Part shown: one piece after another, positions 16,516 through 25,688 of the stretch
Layout: each line of letters opens with the position of its first letter
How positions within the stretch are numbered: the stretch's first letter is position 1
Source: a virus
Length of the DNA: 40,093 bases
Virus record (IMG/VR): IMGVR_UViG_3300025781_000020
Location: 1 to 40,093 of that record
Strand: one strand, 5' to 3'
Position numbers and translations under genes: made by a program
The notes under the pieces: generated by a model
Databases searched by the model: none
What the model was told of the DNA's origin: nothing
The model's input: the letters and a program-made list of their open reading frames with translations, nothing else

Positions 16516-19027
16516 TACAACAGGAGTATTATCAAGATTGCAGGCGGCTCTATCTACTTATGACCCAACATGGGACGTAAGTGTTGGTAGTGCTACTTAC
16601 AAAATTCTAGAATCAGTAGCTCAAGAAATTGCTAATGCAAACAACAATTCTGTTCTACAAACTTATAGTTATGATATTAACACTAAATCGGGTAGCGATC
16701 TAGATAATTTTTGTAACTTATTTGGTGTATACCGTCAACTTGGTAAAAGAGCTATTGGATTAGTAACATTTACAACTAATGCACCTGCTACAAGTATTAT
16801 CAATATTCCTATCGGAACACAAGTAGCGGTTCCAGTAAATGCAACGTACACAACGCCAATTTACTATTCAACAACAGCCCCAGCAATTATTCCAATTGGA
16901 TTAACATCAGTTAGTGTACCAATTATAGCATCATTGCCTGGAATTTATGGTAATGTTCCTGCTAATACAGTTACCGCACTAGCAACAACATTGCTTGGAG
17001 TAACTAGTGTTACTAATTTATCACCAATTGCCAACGGTGCTGACCCTGAAGCAGATTCACAATTCCGTGCAAGATGGCAAGCTACAGCTTTCAACAATAC
17101 CACTGGAACAAATGGTAAATATATTCTTACGGCATATCAAGATCCTAATGTAACAACTGCTAATGCTGTTGGTGCTCAAAATTTTTATGATGAACAACTT
17201 GCTATTCAAGCTACTATTAGTGGTGGATCTAGCAATGTTACATTCCAACTGGTTGCTTATAGTGGTATGACCAATGTAATTAATGGAACTACCTATAGTG
17301 GTACAACATTAGTTGCATATAGTGGATTTCCTTCTTCAACAACCGGTACAGCATTAGCATCCGGTTTACAAGCTATGGTTAGTGGAGTATACCCATTTGG
17401 TTATTTAAACGTTTCTGCAGTGCCTACAGGAAATACAATTACTAGTGGATTAAACATTACTTTTGGAGGTCCAAGCCCTTACCGTTTAACAATTGGTAGT
17501 GGTAGTACCCTTAACAATACTACTGTCAGTGGTCTTGTCACTATTAGTGGATCTACATACACAGAGTATGTAACAAGTCTTAATCCAGATATTGGTGCCT
17601 TAGGTACACAATCATACAATGGAACATACAGTGGATTTGTTTATCCTCAAGGCAATGAACTAGTTGGTTCTAATCTTAATTCTGCTAGCGAAACTATTTA
17701 TACACCAAATTCTGATTACTATTATTTTATTGGTTCATCTACCGTAAGTGGAACCTATTCACCACAACTTTATCTACGAATTGCTAATCCAACTGATTAT
17801 GCAAATTTATTTATTGGCAATACTGTTGAAGTAATTTCTGAATATAATCCTGCTTGTAGCAGAGTAACATCTGTAGCAAGTGGTAATTTTGTTGATATAT
17901 TTGTTAATGGTACAATAGCACTTAATGCTAGCGAACAATCCGTTTTTAATCCCAACAACATACTTACTTCGGGAAATCCAACACCATATCTAAATACAAA
18001 CAATTATGTTTTAGGCAATGGTAGTATTGCATCAACCAATACTGCTACTAGTGGTGACATCTATGTTTCCATGGATCGTCAACCACTTATTAACTTCCCG
18101 TCACAAATCGGTACTTCACAAAGTGGCATGTCTGATATGGTTGTTCTTTACAACGATGTAATTAGCAGTGGCATTACGTATGGTATTTGTTTAAACCCTT
18201 ATCCATACATTACTTTTACTGGCACAGTTGTGCCAACTCCTTATACATATACTAATTCTTCAGGTGTTATTGTTTCCGGAACAACTGTTTCTGGTGTTAA
18301 TTTTATACAAATTAACAATGCAAACACTTTCTTGTATCCAGGATTATGTCTACAAAATGATGGTGTTGTTCTTTCTGGACAACCATATCACATTATGCAA
18401 GTAATGAGCAGTGGAATTATGTTAAACCAAATGGTTGCTAATAGTGGAACTGTTGTAACAAGTGGTAAAGCATTGGTATATTCACTTTACGATATTACTG
18501 ATAATAGCAATAGTGTAAAATCAATGACTGGTTTAGCTTTTGATACAGCTACTCCACCTTCTGCTTATGGTGGATGGCCTGCACTTCCTAATACTGGTAA
18601 CTCATCAATTCTTTACAATCATGATTACAATAGTGATGTTGTCGACGTTGAGGGACTTGTGCAACAAAGTCGACCACTAGGTGTTAACACGTTGGTGCAC
18701 CAAGCAAGTTTTCAAAACCTTATTATAAATGTAAGAATTGTTCTTTTGCCGGGTTACAGTTTAACAACTGTTCAAGCCAACGTTACAAATCAACTAAATC
18801 AATATTTTTCAAACTTTAATTATCTTGGAAATATTTCATTTGCAAACCTACAAACACAAATACTTGGCGTTGCTGGTGTTGCTAATGCAAGAATTACCAA
18901 TGTTAGCACAGTAGCACTTGATGGTACAATACTTAATTCATACTCGTCTGATTTTATTCTTGCCAGCAATCAATTGCCAAAACTTTATAATATTGTTTAT
19001 AACGTTGTAGGATCGAGTACATTCTAA
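16508..19027 (+). CDS. Baseplate J-like wedge protein (gp6 type) with SG-rich inserts
   Basis: Baseplate J/gp6 proteins form the wedge ring that triggers sheath contraction. I chose ATG 16508 (839 residues) over an upstream GTG at 16499 because the protein then begins in the usual manner (MADTTGVLSRLQ). Family features near the N-terminus are the helix with YKILESVAQEIANANNN, a DINTKSGSDLDNFCNLFGV stretch, a TFTTNAPATSIINIPIGTQ strand set, and GADPEADSQFRARW. The middle (residues 210-640) is an unusually long, Ser-Gly-rich beta region with about 25 SG dipeptides in the whole protein. The end returns to conserved form (LLPGYSLTTVQANVTNQL). Probably the core is a standard J protein enlarged by surface inserts. 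Confidence 0.75.
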   Translation: MADTTGVLSRLQAALSTYDPTWDVSVGSATYKILESVAQEIANANNNSVLQTYSYDINTKSGSDLDNFCNLFGVYRQLGKRAIGLVTFTTNAPATSIINIPIGTQVAVPVNATYTTPIYYSTTAPAIIPIGLTSVSVPIIASLPGIYGNVPANTVTALATTLLGVTSVTNLSPIANGADPEADSQFRARWQATAFNNTTGTNGKYILTAYQDPNVTTANAVGAQNFYDEQLAIQATISGGSSNVTFQLVAYSGMTNVINGTTYSGTTLVAYSGFPSSTTGTALASGLQAMVSGVYPFGYLNVSAVPTGNTITSGLNITFGGPSPYRLTIGSGSTLNNTTVSGLVTISGSTYTEYVTSLNPDIGALGTQSYNGTYSGFVYPQGNELVGSNLNSASETIYTPNSDYYYFIGSSTVSGTYSPQLYLRIANPTDYANLFIGNTVEVISEYNPACSRVTSVASGNFVDIFVNGTIALNASEQSVFNPNNILTSGNPTPYLNTNNYVLGNGSIASTNTATSGDIYVSMDRQPLINFPSQIGTSQSGMSDMVVLYNDVISSGITYGICLNPYPYITFTGTVVPTPYTYTNSSGVIVSGTTVSGVNFIQINNANTFLYPGLCLQNDGVVLSGQPYHIMQVMSSGIMLNQMVANSGTVVTSGKALVYSLYDITDNSNSVKSMTGLAFDTATPPSAYGGWPALPNTGNSSILYNHDYNSDVVDVEGLVQQSRPLGVNTLVHQASFQNLIINVRIVLLPGYSLTTVQANVTNQLNQYFSNFNYLGNISFANLQTQILGVAGVANARITNVSTVALDGTILNSYSSDFILASNQLPKLYNIVYNVVGSSTF

Positions 19028-20016
19028 TGGCTGGTAATATTTTTTCAATATCACCGCATTCAACTTTAGCTTCTAAAGTTTTAAATTTTCCTGAAACAGT
19101 TTATAATTTTAATGAAGGTGATTATTTAACTACTTTGATGACAATTTTGTTAGGCAATAGTGGAACTGGTCAATTAAAAAATATTCAAACTGTAGCTAGA
19201 TTAGGTCAAGAAACTATTGAATTTGATAATTTGGACAATATCCTTGGTCAAATTTTCAATATGAAACGACTATCATCAGAAATTTATAGTTTTGCCACTA
19301 ATCCATTCATTGACCAATTGCAACAAATTCAATGGCAAGAAATTGTTCGCAAAGATGCTAATTATAGAGAACGTTTGTTGGGTGCAGCAGAAGCTTACCA
19401 AACCGGTGCTACTCTATGGGCAATTTTAACGTTATGTGAAGCATCATGCGGTATTAGATTCTATGCTGTAGAAGGTTGGAGAACAAAAGGTTATGGTAGA
19501 TCAGGTGTAAACAGTGATCAAGAAATTGTTCTTCTTCCAATAAGTGATGGTTCTTTCTTTACTTGGGATCAAGGAAAAGCACAAGCAATTCTACAAGTTA
19601 TTCAAAGTATTATACCTTCTAATTTTATTATTAGTTTTGGTCCAGTCCAAAACACATTAAATCAAATCCCATTTACTTCTGTAACTATATCTGGAATGGA
19701 TATGAATGGAAATCCAACTACAATGGAACCAGCTGGTTACTCTGAATATTTTTACCTTCAACCGTCAGTAACTGCTAACAACATTGTAACTCCAATAAAT
19801 ATTCCAATTGGTGCTTCAACACGTTATTGGTTGATGAATGGAATGCCAATTAATGCACCTTATTTTGCTCACCTACAAACCCAAGAAATATCTATAGATG
19901 CTACTGGGAATATTGCCAACGTTACTTCTACCGATAATAATGGTATAAATGGCCCTGGTCAAAGTGTTGCTCAACCAACTTTGCAAGTTACTTCAACGAT
20001 GTATGGTGCACAATAA
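19027..20016 (+). CDS. Baseplate wedge protein (P2 gpI/gp7-like position)
   Basis: A 329-residue protein coupled to baseplate J (TAATG overlap), the position of P2 gpI or the small wedge proteins of other myoviruses. It has a helical N-terminal half (SSEIYSFATNPFIDQLQQIQ, then YRERLLGAAEAYQTGATLWA) with a possible Cys pair (CEASC), and a beta C-terminal half (FIISFGPVQNTLNQIPF). It has three Ser-Gly dipeptides, far fewer than baseplate J. The exact wedge identity is unproven. Confidence 0.55.
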   Translation: MAGNIFSISPHSTLASKVLNFPETVYNFNEGDYLTTLMTILLGNSGTGQLKNIQTVARLGQETIEFDNLDNILGQIFNMKRLSSEIYSFATNPFIDQLQQIQWQEIVRKDANYRERLLGAAEAYQTGATLWAILTLCEASCGIRFYAVEGWRTKGYGRSGVNSDQEIVLLPISDGSFFTWDQGKAQAILQVIQSIIPSNFIISFGPVQNTLNQIPFTSVTISGMDMNGNPTTMEPAGYSEYFYLQPSVTANNIVTPINIPIGASTRYWLMNGMPINAPYFAHLQTQEISIDATGNIANVTSTDNNGINGPGQSVAQPTLQVTSTMYGAQ

Positions 20017-23000
20017 TGTCAGTTCTACCTAACCATACAGATCCATTAAAAGATTATGTAGCAAATGGTCCAATTGGTTCTTTGCCACCATTGACATTAG
20101 ATGGATTAGTATATAACAAAGTTTATGCACAAACAGGTGTTATTGATACCATTGGTCGTAGCCTCACTAATAAAACTGGTTACACCGATCCAAATACCAA
20201 TATTATTAATGGACACAATAATGCTATTGCATTTAATCAATCATTAGAAACAAATTGGATTTCGACTCAAGATTTTGGTGGTCCAAATAGCACACCAGTA
20301 ATATTAACTTATGATCTAGCTATTGAAACAGATCTTAATTATATCACTTTTGATATATTGAATGTTCCTTGTTTTGTAGAAATATTATATCTTGATGCAA
20401 ATAGCGGCAACATAATTCCAGCACCAGGATCTTCTACGTTTGTAGTAAATGGTGGTTCTAATATATTTACAACAGATGAATTTACTCGTTTAACATATAT
20501 AGCGCCTCAAACTTTTTCAACTTTGCAATTGCAATTAAAAATTACAAGAACCATAGCAATTCAAACTGTCACTAACGGTATTGCTACTAACGTAGCTTAT
20601 TCAGTTGGTGTTCAAGCATTCTCAGTCAGATTGTTAGTTTTGCAATATTCTGATATTCCGTCAAATACATCTGCACCAACAATGGGTATGATGCCAGCAT
20701 CAATTAATACTCAAAATCGTTTTGGATTTCTAGAAAATTATTCTTTTGCAAATTATCCAGTAAATAATATGTTTACCAATGATAATTTATATTGGAAATC
20801 TGGACCACAACCTACTAGTGATTCTATTGTTTATTTTTATGCATGTTTAACTGATGACTCATTAAATCCAAAAACTATCAATCGTTTATATATTGATCCA
20901 CTTTACAGCGGTTGTCGTTTTAATATTTATTTTACAACACAATCTACCAATAGCGGAACAATAGATCCAAATACATTTACATGGACACCTATTCCAAACG
21001 ATTTTACGCTTCGTAAAGGTACTTATGAAATACCACAAACTACAGCTACATATTTAAAATTTGAATTTGTAAAACTTGTCGCTGAGGCGTACGATTTGCC
21101 ATTTGATAGTGTACCACGAACAATTAATGTTTTTCCTGCTGATGTTGAAGAATATTATTACAATCTTGAAAATCAAATTATTGATGGTAATTCAGTGCAA
21201 TATTCTTACATTGGAAACAACAACAATCCACAAACTATTACCAATACTAATATTAATTCATCAACATTGTTTGGTCTTTCATCTAACACAGTTGCTAACA
21301 AAAATTCTTGGCCACAACTTAGTGCTCTTAACGATTCTCAACTTGGTGGGAACACAACAACTGTAGGCAACAATACCAATTCTTATGTTTTTGATCCAAC
21401 TGTAAGTTACAAAACAGTTGATGCAAATGGTAATTATAATGGTGTTGCATACAATCAATTTTTGCAACGTCGATTCCCAAATGTTCAAGTTCACAATTAT
21501 ACGCAAACAACTTTTAATCAAGTTTGGCACCAAGCATATTTTACTGGTATTCAATACTTAACTGCTTTCTATGAACAACTATACGATGATATTCGTATTA
21601 CTCCTCAAAATTTAATACCAAATCAACCTGATGGATTTGTGGCATCAGGTACTGGTTATATTGTAATGAATCCTGATGACCAAGCATCCACGCCATGGTT
21701 TCCAACCATTGAAACATTTAATAGTTTTAACTTTGGTTCAATTGATAGTGACTGGTCAAGTTTCCTTACTGATGATCAAGTATTAATGAATGATCCAAAC
21801 AACCTCAATAGCAATTATTTTTATAATGCTGTAGGACAAAAAGTTGGCAATCTTGGAACTAGTTCTATTATTTCTGTAACACAAAATATACCTGGTGTTG
21901 GATACAGCATTTCTTCTCCTACATATTCTGGATCAAGAAACTTGCTTTATTATGACTATGCTAATTTTATTGATAATTCAAATTGGAGTGCAGGTAGCGG
22001 AACAACAATCACACCAACAACTGTCCAATGGGTTAATGGAAATACAATCAACCAACAGGTTTCTGGAACAGCAAGTGGCATAACCGTTAGTGGTGGATCG
22101 TTTACTGCTATTTATACATGGACAATTCCAGGCGTTGGTTACGGTGGAGCAGAGCCATGGAAGCTACAATTTGCTGCACCTGGACTTGGTAATGTTGGTT
22201 TTGGTGAATACAATCAATTAACCTCTGGTACTAATTATTATTTTACAGTAAATTCACAAGTTTCTGGTACAGCATCTGGTATTTCAAAAGTAAACGGAAC
22301 TCTTTCAGCAAGTACTCGTTTTTATAATCCAGTATCTAACACAATTATATCTGGAACTACTGTTAGTGGTAATACGTTAACATATATTAGTGGAACAAGC
22401 AGTAATATTGGTTCTTTAGCAGCTACCAACTACACTATTAGCGGTATTCCAGCTGGCACCATTCAATTAGTTATTAGTGGCAATAATTTGCCAAAATATA
22501 AACTATTTCAACTTGGTGTATTCCCAACACCATCAAATTCATGGATTACCCCACAAGATCGTGCCAATATGCGTATTAGTGCACTTATGAGAATTTTATT
22601 GCCGTTTACTAATAACGGTTCATATCGTTTTTCTTTAAATGCTCTTGATGATGCAGGAAACAAAAATGTTCTAGTATTTCACGATTTTGCAACAATGATG
22701 GTTCCACTTAATACATGGTACGATGTTGAATTAACAGGATTTACTGCTAAAAACTATACGCAATTTTTTACCGAAATTGAACAGTTAAATGGTGGAGTAA
22801 ACGAAGTATTTTATGTAGCTGCAAATGCACCATTTTACTACCCGTTGCGATATGAATATACTACATTTAGTGGTTCAACGTATCCAAATAACTATCATTA
22901 CATAACTGGTAATGTCAATAATCCTAACTTCTTTATTAGCACTACATCAGGTTTACCAGCAAGCGGCATACAAATGAGAATGACTGCTTTGGACCCAAAC

Positions 23001-23240
23001 ATTTTTATATCTGGAATGAGTATTGTTCCTTATTATAAATCTAATCCATATTATGCAGAAATGAATATGGACTATATTGGTAATAGTAAAACCAACGAGT
23101 TAGAGTCACGTACAGTAGTAGACCAAAAACCTTACTTCCAGAATACATCGTTAACTTTCCCTGAACGTTTTCAAATACCAATTATTGCTGGACCATCTAC
23201 TTACTACGTAACATCTCAGTTTATATATAATTCAATTTGA
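20016..23240 (+). CDS. Large baseplate / fibre protein, SG-rich, with duplicated motif
   Basis: The longest gene here (1074 residues), last in the virion block and ending 31 bases before the next promoter-driven gene. It is Asn/Thr/Tyr-rich and mainly beta. The first 400 residues contain discoidin/carbohydrate-binding-like strand patterns (VILTYDLAIETDLNYITFDI, then LYLDANSGN). Residues 650-830 hold an SG-rich section with an octapeptide VSGTASGI occurring twice, 67 residues apart (codons starting at 22059 and 22260). Late residues (YNVPF-like and DVELTGFTAKNYTQ) suggest further carbohydrate-binding-type sheets. About 21 SG dipeptides in all. Probably a baseplate-attached surface protein; no named family was recognised. 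Confidence 0.55.
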   Translation: MSVLPNHTDPLKDYVANGPIGSLPPLTLDGLVYNKVYAQTGVIDTIGRSLTNKTGYTDPNTNIINGHNNAIAFNQSLETNWISTQDFGGPNSTPVILTYDLAIETDLNYITFDILNVPCFVEILYLDANSGNIIPAPGSSTFVVNGGSNIFTTDEFTRLTYIAPQTFSTLQLQLKITRTIAIQTVTNGIATNVAYSVGVQAFSVRLLVLQYSDIPSNTSAPTMGMMPASINTQNRFGFLENYSFANYPVNNMFTNDNLYWKSGPQPTSDSIVYFYACLTDDSLNPKTINRLYIDPLYSGCRFNIYFTTQSTNSGTIDPNTFTWTPIPNDFTLRKGTYEIPQTTATYLKFEFVKLVAEAYDLPFDSVPRTINVFPADVEEYYYNLENQIIDGNSVQYSYIGNNNNPQTITNTNINSSTLFGLSSNTVANKNSWPQLSALNDSQLGGNTTTVGNNTNSYVFDPTVSYKTVDANGNYNGVAYNQFLQRRFPNVQVHNYTQTTFNQVWHQAYFTGIQYLTAFYEQLYDDIRITPQNLIPNQPDGFVASGTGYIVMNPDDQASTPWFPTIETFNSFNFGSIDSDWSSFLTDDQVLMNDPNNLNSNYFYNAVGQKVGNLGTSSIISVTQNIPGVGYSISSPTYSGSRNLLYYDYANFIDNSNWSAGSGTTITPTTVQWVNGNTINQQVSGTASGITVSGGSFTAIYTWTIPGVGYGGAEPWKLQFAAPGLGNVGFGEYNQLTSGTNYYFTVNSQVSGTASGISKVNGTLSASTRFYNPVSNTIISGTTVSGNTLTYISGTSSNIGSLAATNYTISGIPAGTIQLVISGNNLPKYKLFQLGVFPTPSNSWITPQDRANMRISALMRILLPFTNNGSYRFSLNALDDAGNKNVLVFHDFATMMVPLNTWYDVELTGFTAKNYTQFFTEIEQLNGGVNEVFYVAANAPFYYPLRYEYTTFSGSTYPNNYHYITGNVNNPNFFISTTSGLPASGIQMRMTALDPNIFISGMSIVPYYKSNPYYAEMNMDYIGNSKTNELESRTVVDQKPYFQNTSLTFPERFQIPIIAGPSTYYVTSQFIYNSI

Positions 23241-23265
23241 TTTAATTCTTGGTTTCTGATATGAT
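23237..23265 (+). promoter_or_regulatory. Sigma70-type promoter with extended -10, leaderless helicase start
   Basis: TTGATT at 23237-23242 and TATGAT at 23260-23265 are separated by exactly 17 bases, with TGA (an extended -10 TGn) immediately before the -10. Transcription would start about seven bases after the -10, at or next to the A of the helicase ATG at 23272. No ribosome-binding site precedes that ATG. Together these indicate a leaderless mRNA, a common actinobacterial strategy. It separates the virion module from the following module. Confidence 0.75.
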
Positions 23266-23271
23266 TTACTC

Positions 23272-25128
23272 ATGTCTTTGGAAAAGAATATATATGTTCA
23301 ACGTAGTGAAACTCTCAATGGTGTACTAAGATACAGCTCCTTGGACCAAGAAGTCAAGAAATTATTTTCTTTAGATTCTTACGGTACTCTTCGTAATCGT
23401 GACAAAATCAGTATGTTTGATGATTTGATCAGGTATAACGGATATGAATTGTCGTTTGAAGACGAATCTGCTAAAGAACGTTATTATACACTTTTGGCTT
23501 GTAGTAAGAACCCTTATGAAGTTAATAGCCCTTTCCTGGTTGATCACCAATTATTCCCTTTTCAACATGTTGGATTGAATTACGTATGGGAACAAATGCA
23601 TTCTGATAAACCAAGAGTTTTGGTGCAATGGGACACAGGTGCTGGTAAAACTCTACTCAGTTGCTTAACAAGTCAAAAACTTTTTGACAATAACGATATT
23701 GATCAGGTATTAGTTTTCTGCAAAAAAATCAAACAATATGACTGGGAACAAGAATACAAACGTATGACCCACCTTACGGTTGATCGGGTTAATGAAAAAA
23801 TGACACGTATTAAACGTCATGCATTTTACAAAGAAACCCAAGCTCAAGTGTTAGTACTTAACTATGAAAAAGTCCGTGATGGGTCTATGAAAAAAGTCAA
23901 AGGAGAACGTCGTAGGGTTAAATCTTATGACCGTACTGATTTAGAACAAGTACTGGAAATGGTAAAGGGTAAACGCATTCTTGTTGTAATTGACGAATCC
24001 CAGAAGATTAATACAGGAACCAGCCTTTTGAGCGATGGATTCTTCAAACTCATCAATCAAGAAGGTATTGACGCTAAAGTTCTGGCACTGACTGCCACTC
24101 CCTACACAACCAGCCCTTTAAACATTCGCAATATTATGGCAGTTGTGGCACCTGGCATTCCTGACGTAAGCGACATGAATAGAGACAAGTTCAAAGCTAT
24201 GTATGGAAAAGAATTTGGTTTTTTCAACAATGGGTTCGTCCAGGAAACGTATGTCAAGGAATGGGATCGCAATAAACTGCCCGTTCTTGGCAAGAAGCAC
24301 GAAGATTGGACTCACATTGCAATGAAGAGTGATCCAACAATTGCTTCTCAATTCCCAGAAAGCATGCCAAAACGTTTAGTGTATGAACTGTCAGATATTG
24401 ATCGTGAGATTTATGATTGGGCTGAAGAACGTGCTCGTGAACGTTATAATCCTGATAACACTGTAGCCAACTGGTCTTATATTGATACTCTTCGCATGAT
24501 TTGTAATTCTACGGAAGGCCTTAAAAACAGCGATGGTAATTTTGCTAAAGAAATTGTAGCTGAGTTTGGATCAGACATTAGCATTCTTAATAGTTCTAAG
24601 TATCAATTGATTGAAGACAATTTGGAATCTTATATTGAGAATGGCGACAAAGCAGTTTTGTTCACCTTTTGGACACATGGAACTTTGTTCCCATACCTAG
24701 AAGCATTAAAAACAAAATTTGCTGGTATTCCAATTTTGCCAATTTGGGGAGTGGGTATGAGCAGTGATCAAGTAACCAAAAATATTAAAATTTTCAACGA
24801 GACCAAAGGACCTGCTATACTTATTACCAGTGACGTAGGTCAGGAAGGTTTAAATTTATATGCACCATATCTTTGGAACATCGAAATTCCTAGGACTTAC
24901 TCAGACTACAAACAAAGGGCAAACCGTATCAATCGTGCCGATAGCAAGTCAAAGGGCATTAGTCATACCTGGATCTACCGTCCAGTCGCAGTGGGAACTA
25001 TTGAAGAGCGGGTGGATGCAAAAATTCTTAGAAGAAGAGCAGAGGCGGAAGCCATTAGGGGAGTTGTAGACGAAAACGCCGACATGGAAGATACTATTGA
25101 TTTAACCCCCAAAGGGTTCCTATTTTAA
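23272..25128 (+). CDS. SF2 / SNF2-like DNA helicase
   Basis: A 618-residue two-domain helicase. Motif I (Walker A) is DTGAGKT, residues 121-127; motif II is DESQ, 241-244, in LVVIDESQKINTG; motif III is ALTATPYT. The second domain has the ILITSDVGQEGLNLY strand and motif VI YKQRANRINRAD around residues 546-556, closer to SNF2-type enzymes (QxxxRxxR) than to DEAD-box ones. Phage helicases of this shape remodel forks or recombination intermediates (UvsW-like) or restart replication. It is the first gene of a promoter-driven block. It has no Ser-Gly dipeptides, a useful contrast with virion genes. Confidence 0.8.
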   Translation: MSLEKNIYVQRSETLNGVLRYSSLDQEVKKLFSLDSYGTLRNRDKISMFDDLIRYNGYELSFEDESAKERYYTLLACSKNPYEVNSPFLVDHQLFPFQHVGLNYVWEQMHSDKPRVLVQWDTGAGKTLLSCLTSQKLFDNNDIDQVLVFCKKIKQYDWEQEYKRMTHLTVDRVNEKMTRIKRHAFYKETQAQVLVLNYEKVRDGSMKKVKGERRRVKSYDRTDLEQVLEMVKGKRILVVIDESQKINTGTSLLSDGFFKLINQEGIDAKVLALTATPYTTSPLNIRNIMAVVAPGIPDVSDMNRDKFKAMYGKEFGFFNNGFVQETYVKEWDRNKLPVLGKKHEDWTHIAMKSDPTIASQFPESMPKRLVYELSDIDREIYDWAEERARERYNPDNTVANWSYIDTLRMICNSTEGLKNSDGNFAKEIVAEFGSDISILNSSKYQLIEDNLESYIENGDKAVLFTFWTHGTLFPYLEALKTKFAGIPILPIWGVGMSSDQVTKNIKIFNETKGPAILITSDVGQEGLNLYAPYLWNIEIPRTYSDYKQRANRINRADSKSKGISHTWIYRPVAVGTIEERVDAKILRRRAEAEAIRGVVDENADMEDTIDLTPKGFLF

Positions 25129-25276
25129 TTGAAAGGATGTAAAAAAGAAGGAAAACTGGTCCTAGATAGTGAAGAGAGCTTAATCTAAAGCTTCTTCCTG
25201 AAGGGCCTGGTCTTCCTCGGGAGTTGCAGTCGGTGTTCTTACCTTGACTCCTCCCGAGGCCCTTCCGTAAAACAAC
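25129..25276 (+). ncRNA. Structured leader between helicase and WhiB genes (candidate RNA element)
   Basis: This 148-base gene-free stretch, unusual in such a tight genome, folds well on paper. CCTCGGGAG (25215-25223) pairs perfectly with CTCCCGAGG (25251-25259) around a 27-base loop. AAGGG (25201-25205) can extend it by pairing with CCCTT (25260-25264) across a bulge, and AAGGGCCT can alternatively pair with AGGCCCTT, so two forms compete. A smaller stem AGCTT/AAGCT lies at about 25178-25195. There is no U-tract and no ribosome-binding site before the WhiB ATG. It also holds TTGACT (25244-25249), but the matching -10 region is weak. Candidate regulatory leader. Confidence 0.5.
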
Positions 25277-25678
25277 ATGGAAAATTTAACAGTAGATTAT
25301 AAATGGCAAGATGATGCCATATGTGCTAAACTAGATCTCTCAATGTTCTATCCATCGCATGGACAAAAATATTCCAAAGAAGCTATTGAAGCTTGCAAGA
25401 TTTGCCCAGTCAGTTATGAATGTTTAAAGCATGCTTTAAGGTATGAAGAACATGGATACTGGGCTGGCACAACACCAGTGCAACGTGTCAAACTTCGTAA
25501 AAGCATGGGCATAAAAGTAGAAAATATCACGTTTGAATCTGATAAAATTGTCAAAGAAGAATTGTTAAAAAAAGCTGAAGCTGTTTCTAATCAAAAAATC
25601 AAAGGTCGTGGCAGAAAACCATACAAGAACTTGACAACAGATTATGCTGATGATACTATCCTAGATGAAGATCTATAA
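25277..25678 (+). CDS. WhiB-family [4Fe-4S] transcriptional regulator
   Basis: A 133-residue WhiB-like protein. The four cluster ligands are Cys16, Cys40, Cys43 and Cys49 (C...CxxCxxxxxC), with WQDDAIC before them and FYPSH as the usual aromatic/Pro turn. The GYWAGTT segment (normally GVWGG) follows, then a basic DNA-contact patch (RGRKPYK near residues 113-119). WhiB proteins bind the sigma factor and are limited to Actinobacteria and their phages. Phage versions have been reported to interfere with host WhiB functions. The tail after the WhiB core is longer than minimal and ends in an acidic patch. Confidence 0.9.
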   Translation: MENLTVDYKWQDDAICAKLDLSMFYPSHGQKYSKEAIEACKICPVSYECLKHALRYEEHGYWAGTTPVQRVKLRKSMGIKVENITFESDKIVKEELLKKAEAVSNQKIKGRGRKPYKNLTTDYADDTILDEDL

Positions 25679-25688
25679 GGAGTAGCGG

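Noticed and set aside
25137-25142. ATG immediately followed by TAA after GAAAGG (a start-stop element) downstream of the helicase gene
   Set aside because: The binding-site-like bases touch the ATG, so initiation there is unlikely, and such six-base matches occur by chance in AT-rich DNA.
25244-25273. TTGACT with TAAAAC 18 bases downstream as a WhiB promoter
   Set aside because: The -10 is poor, no extended element exists, and the start would fall just inside the gene, past the ATG.
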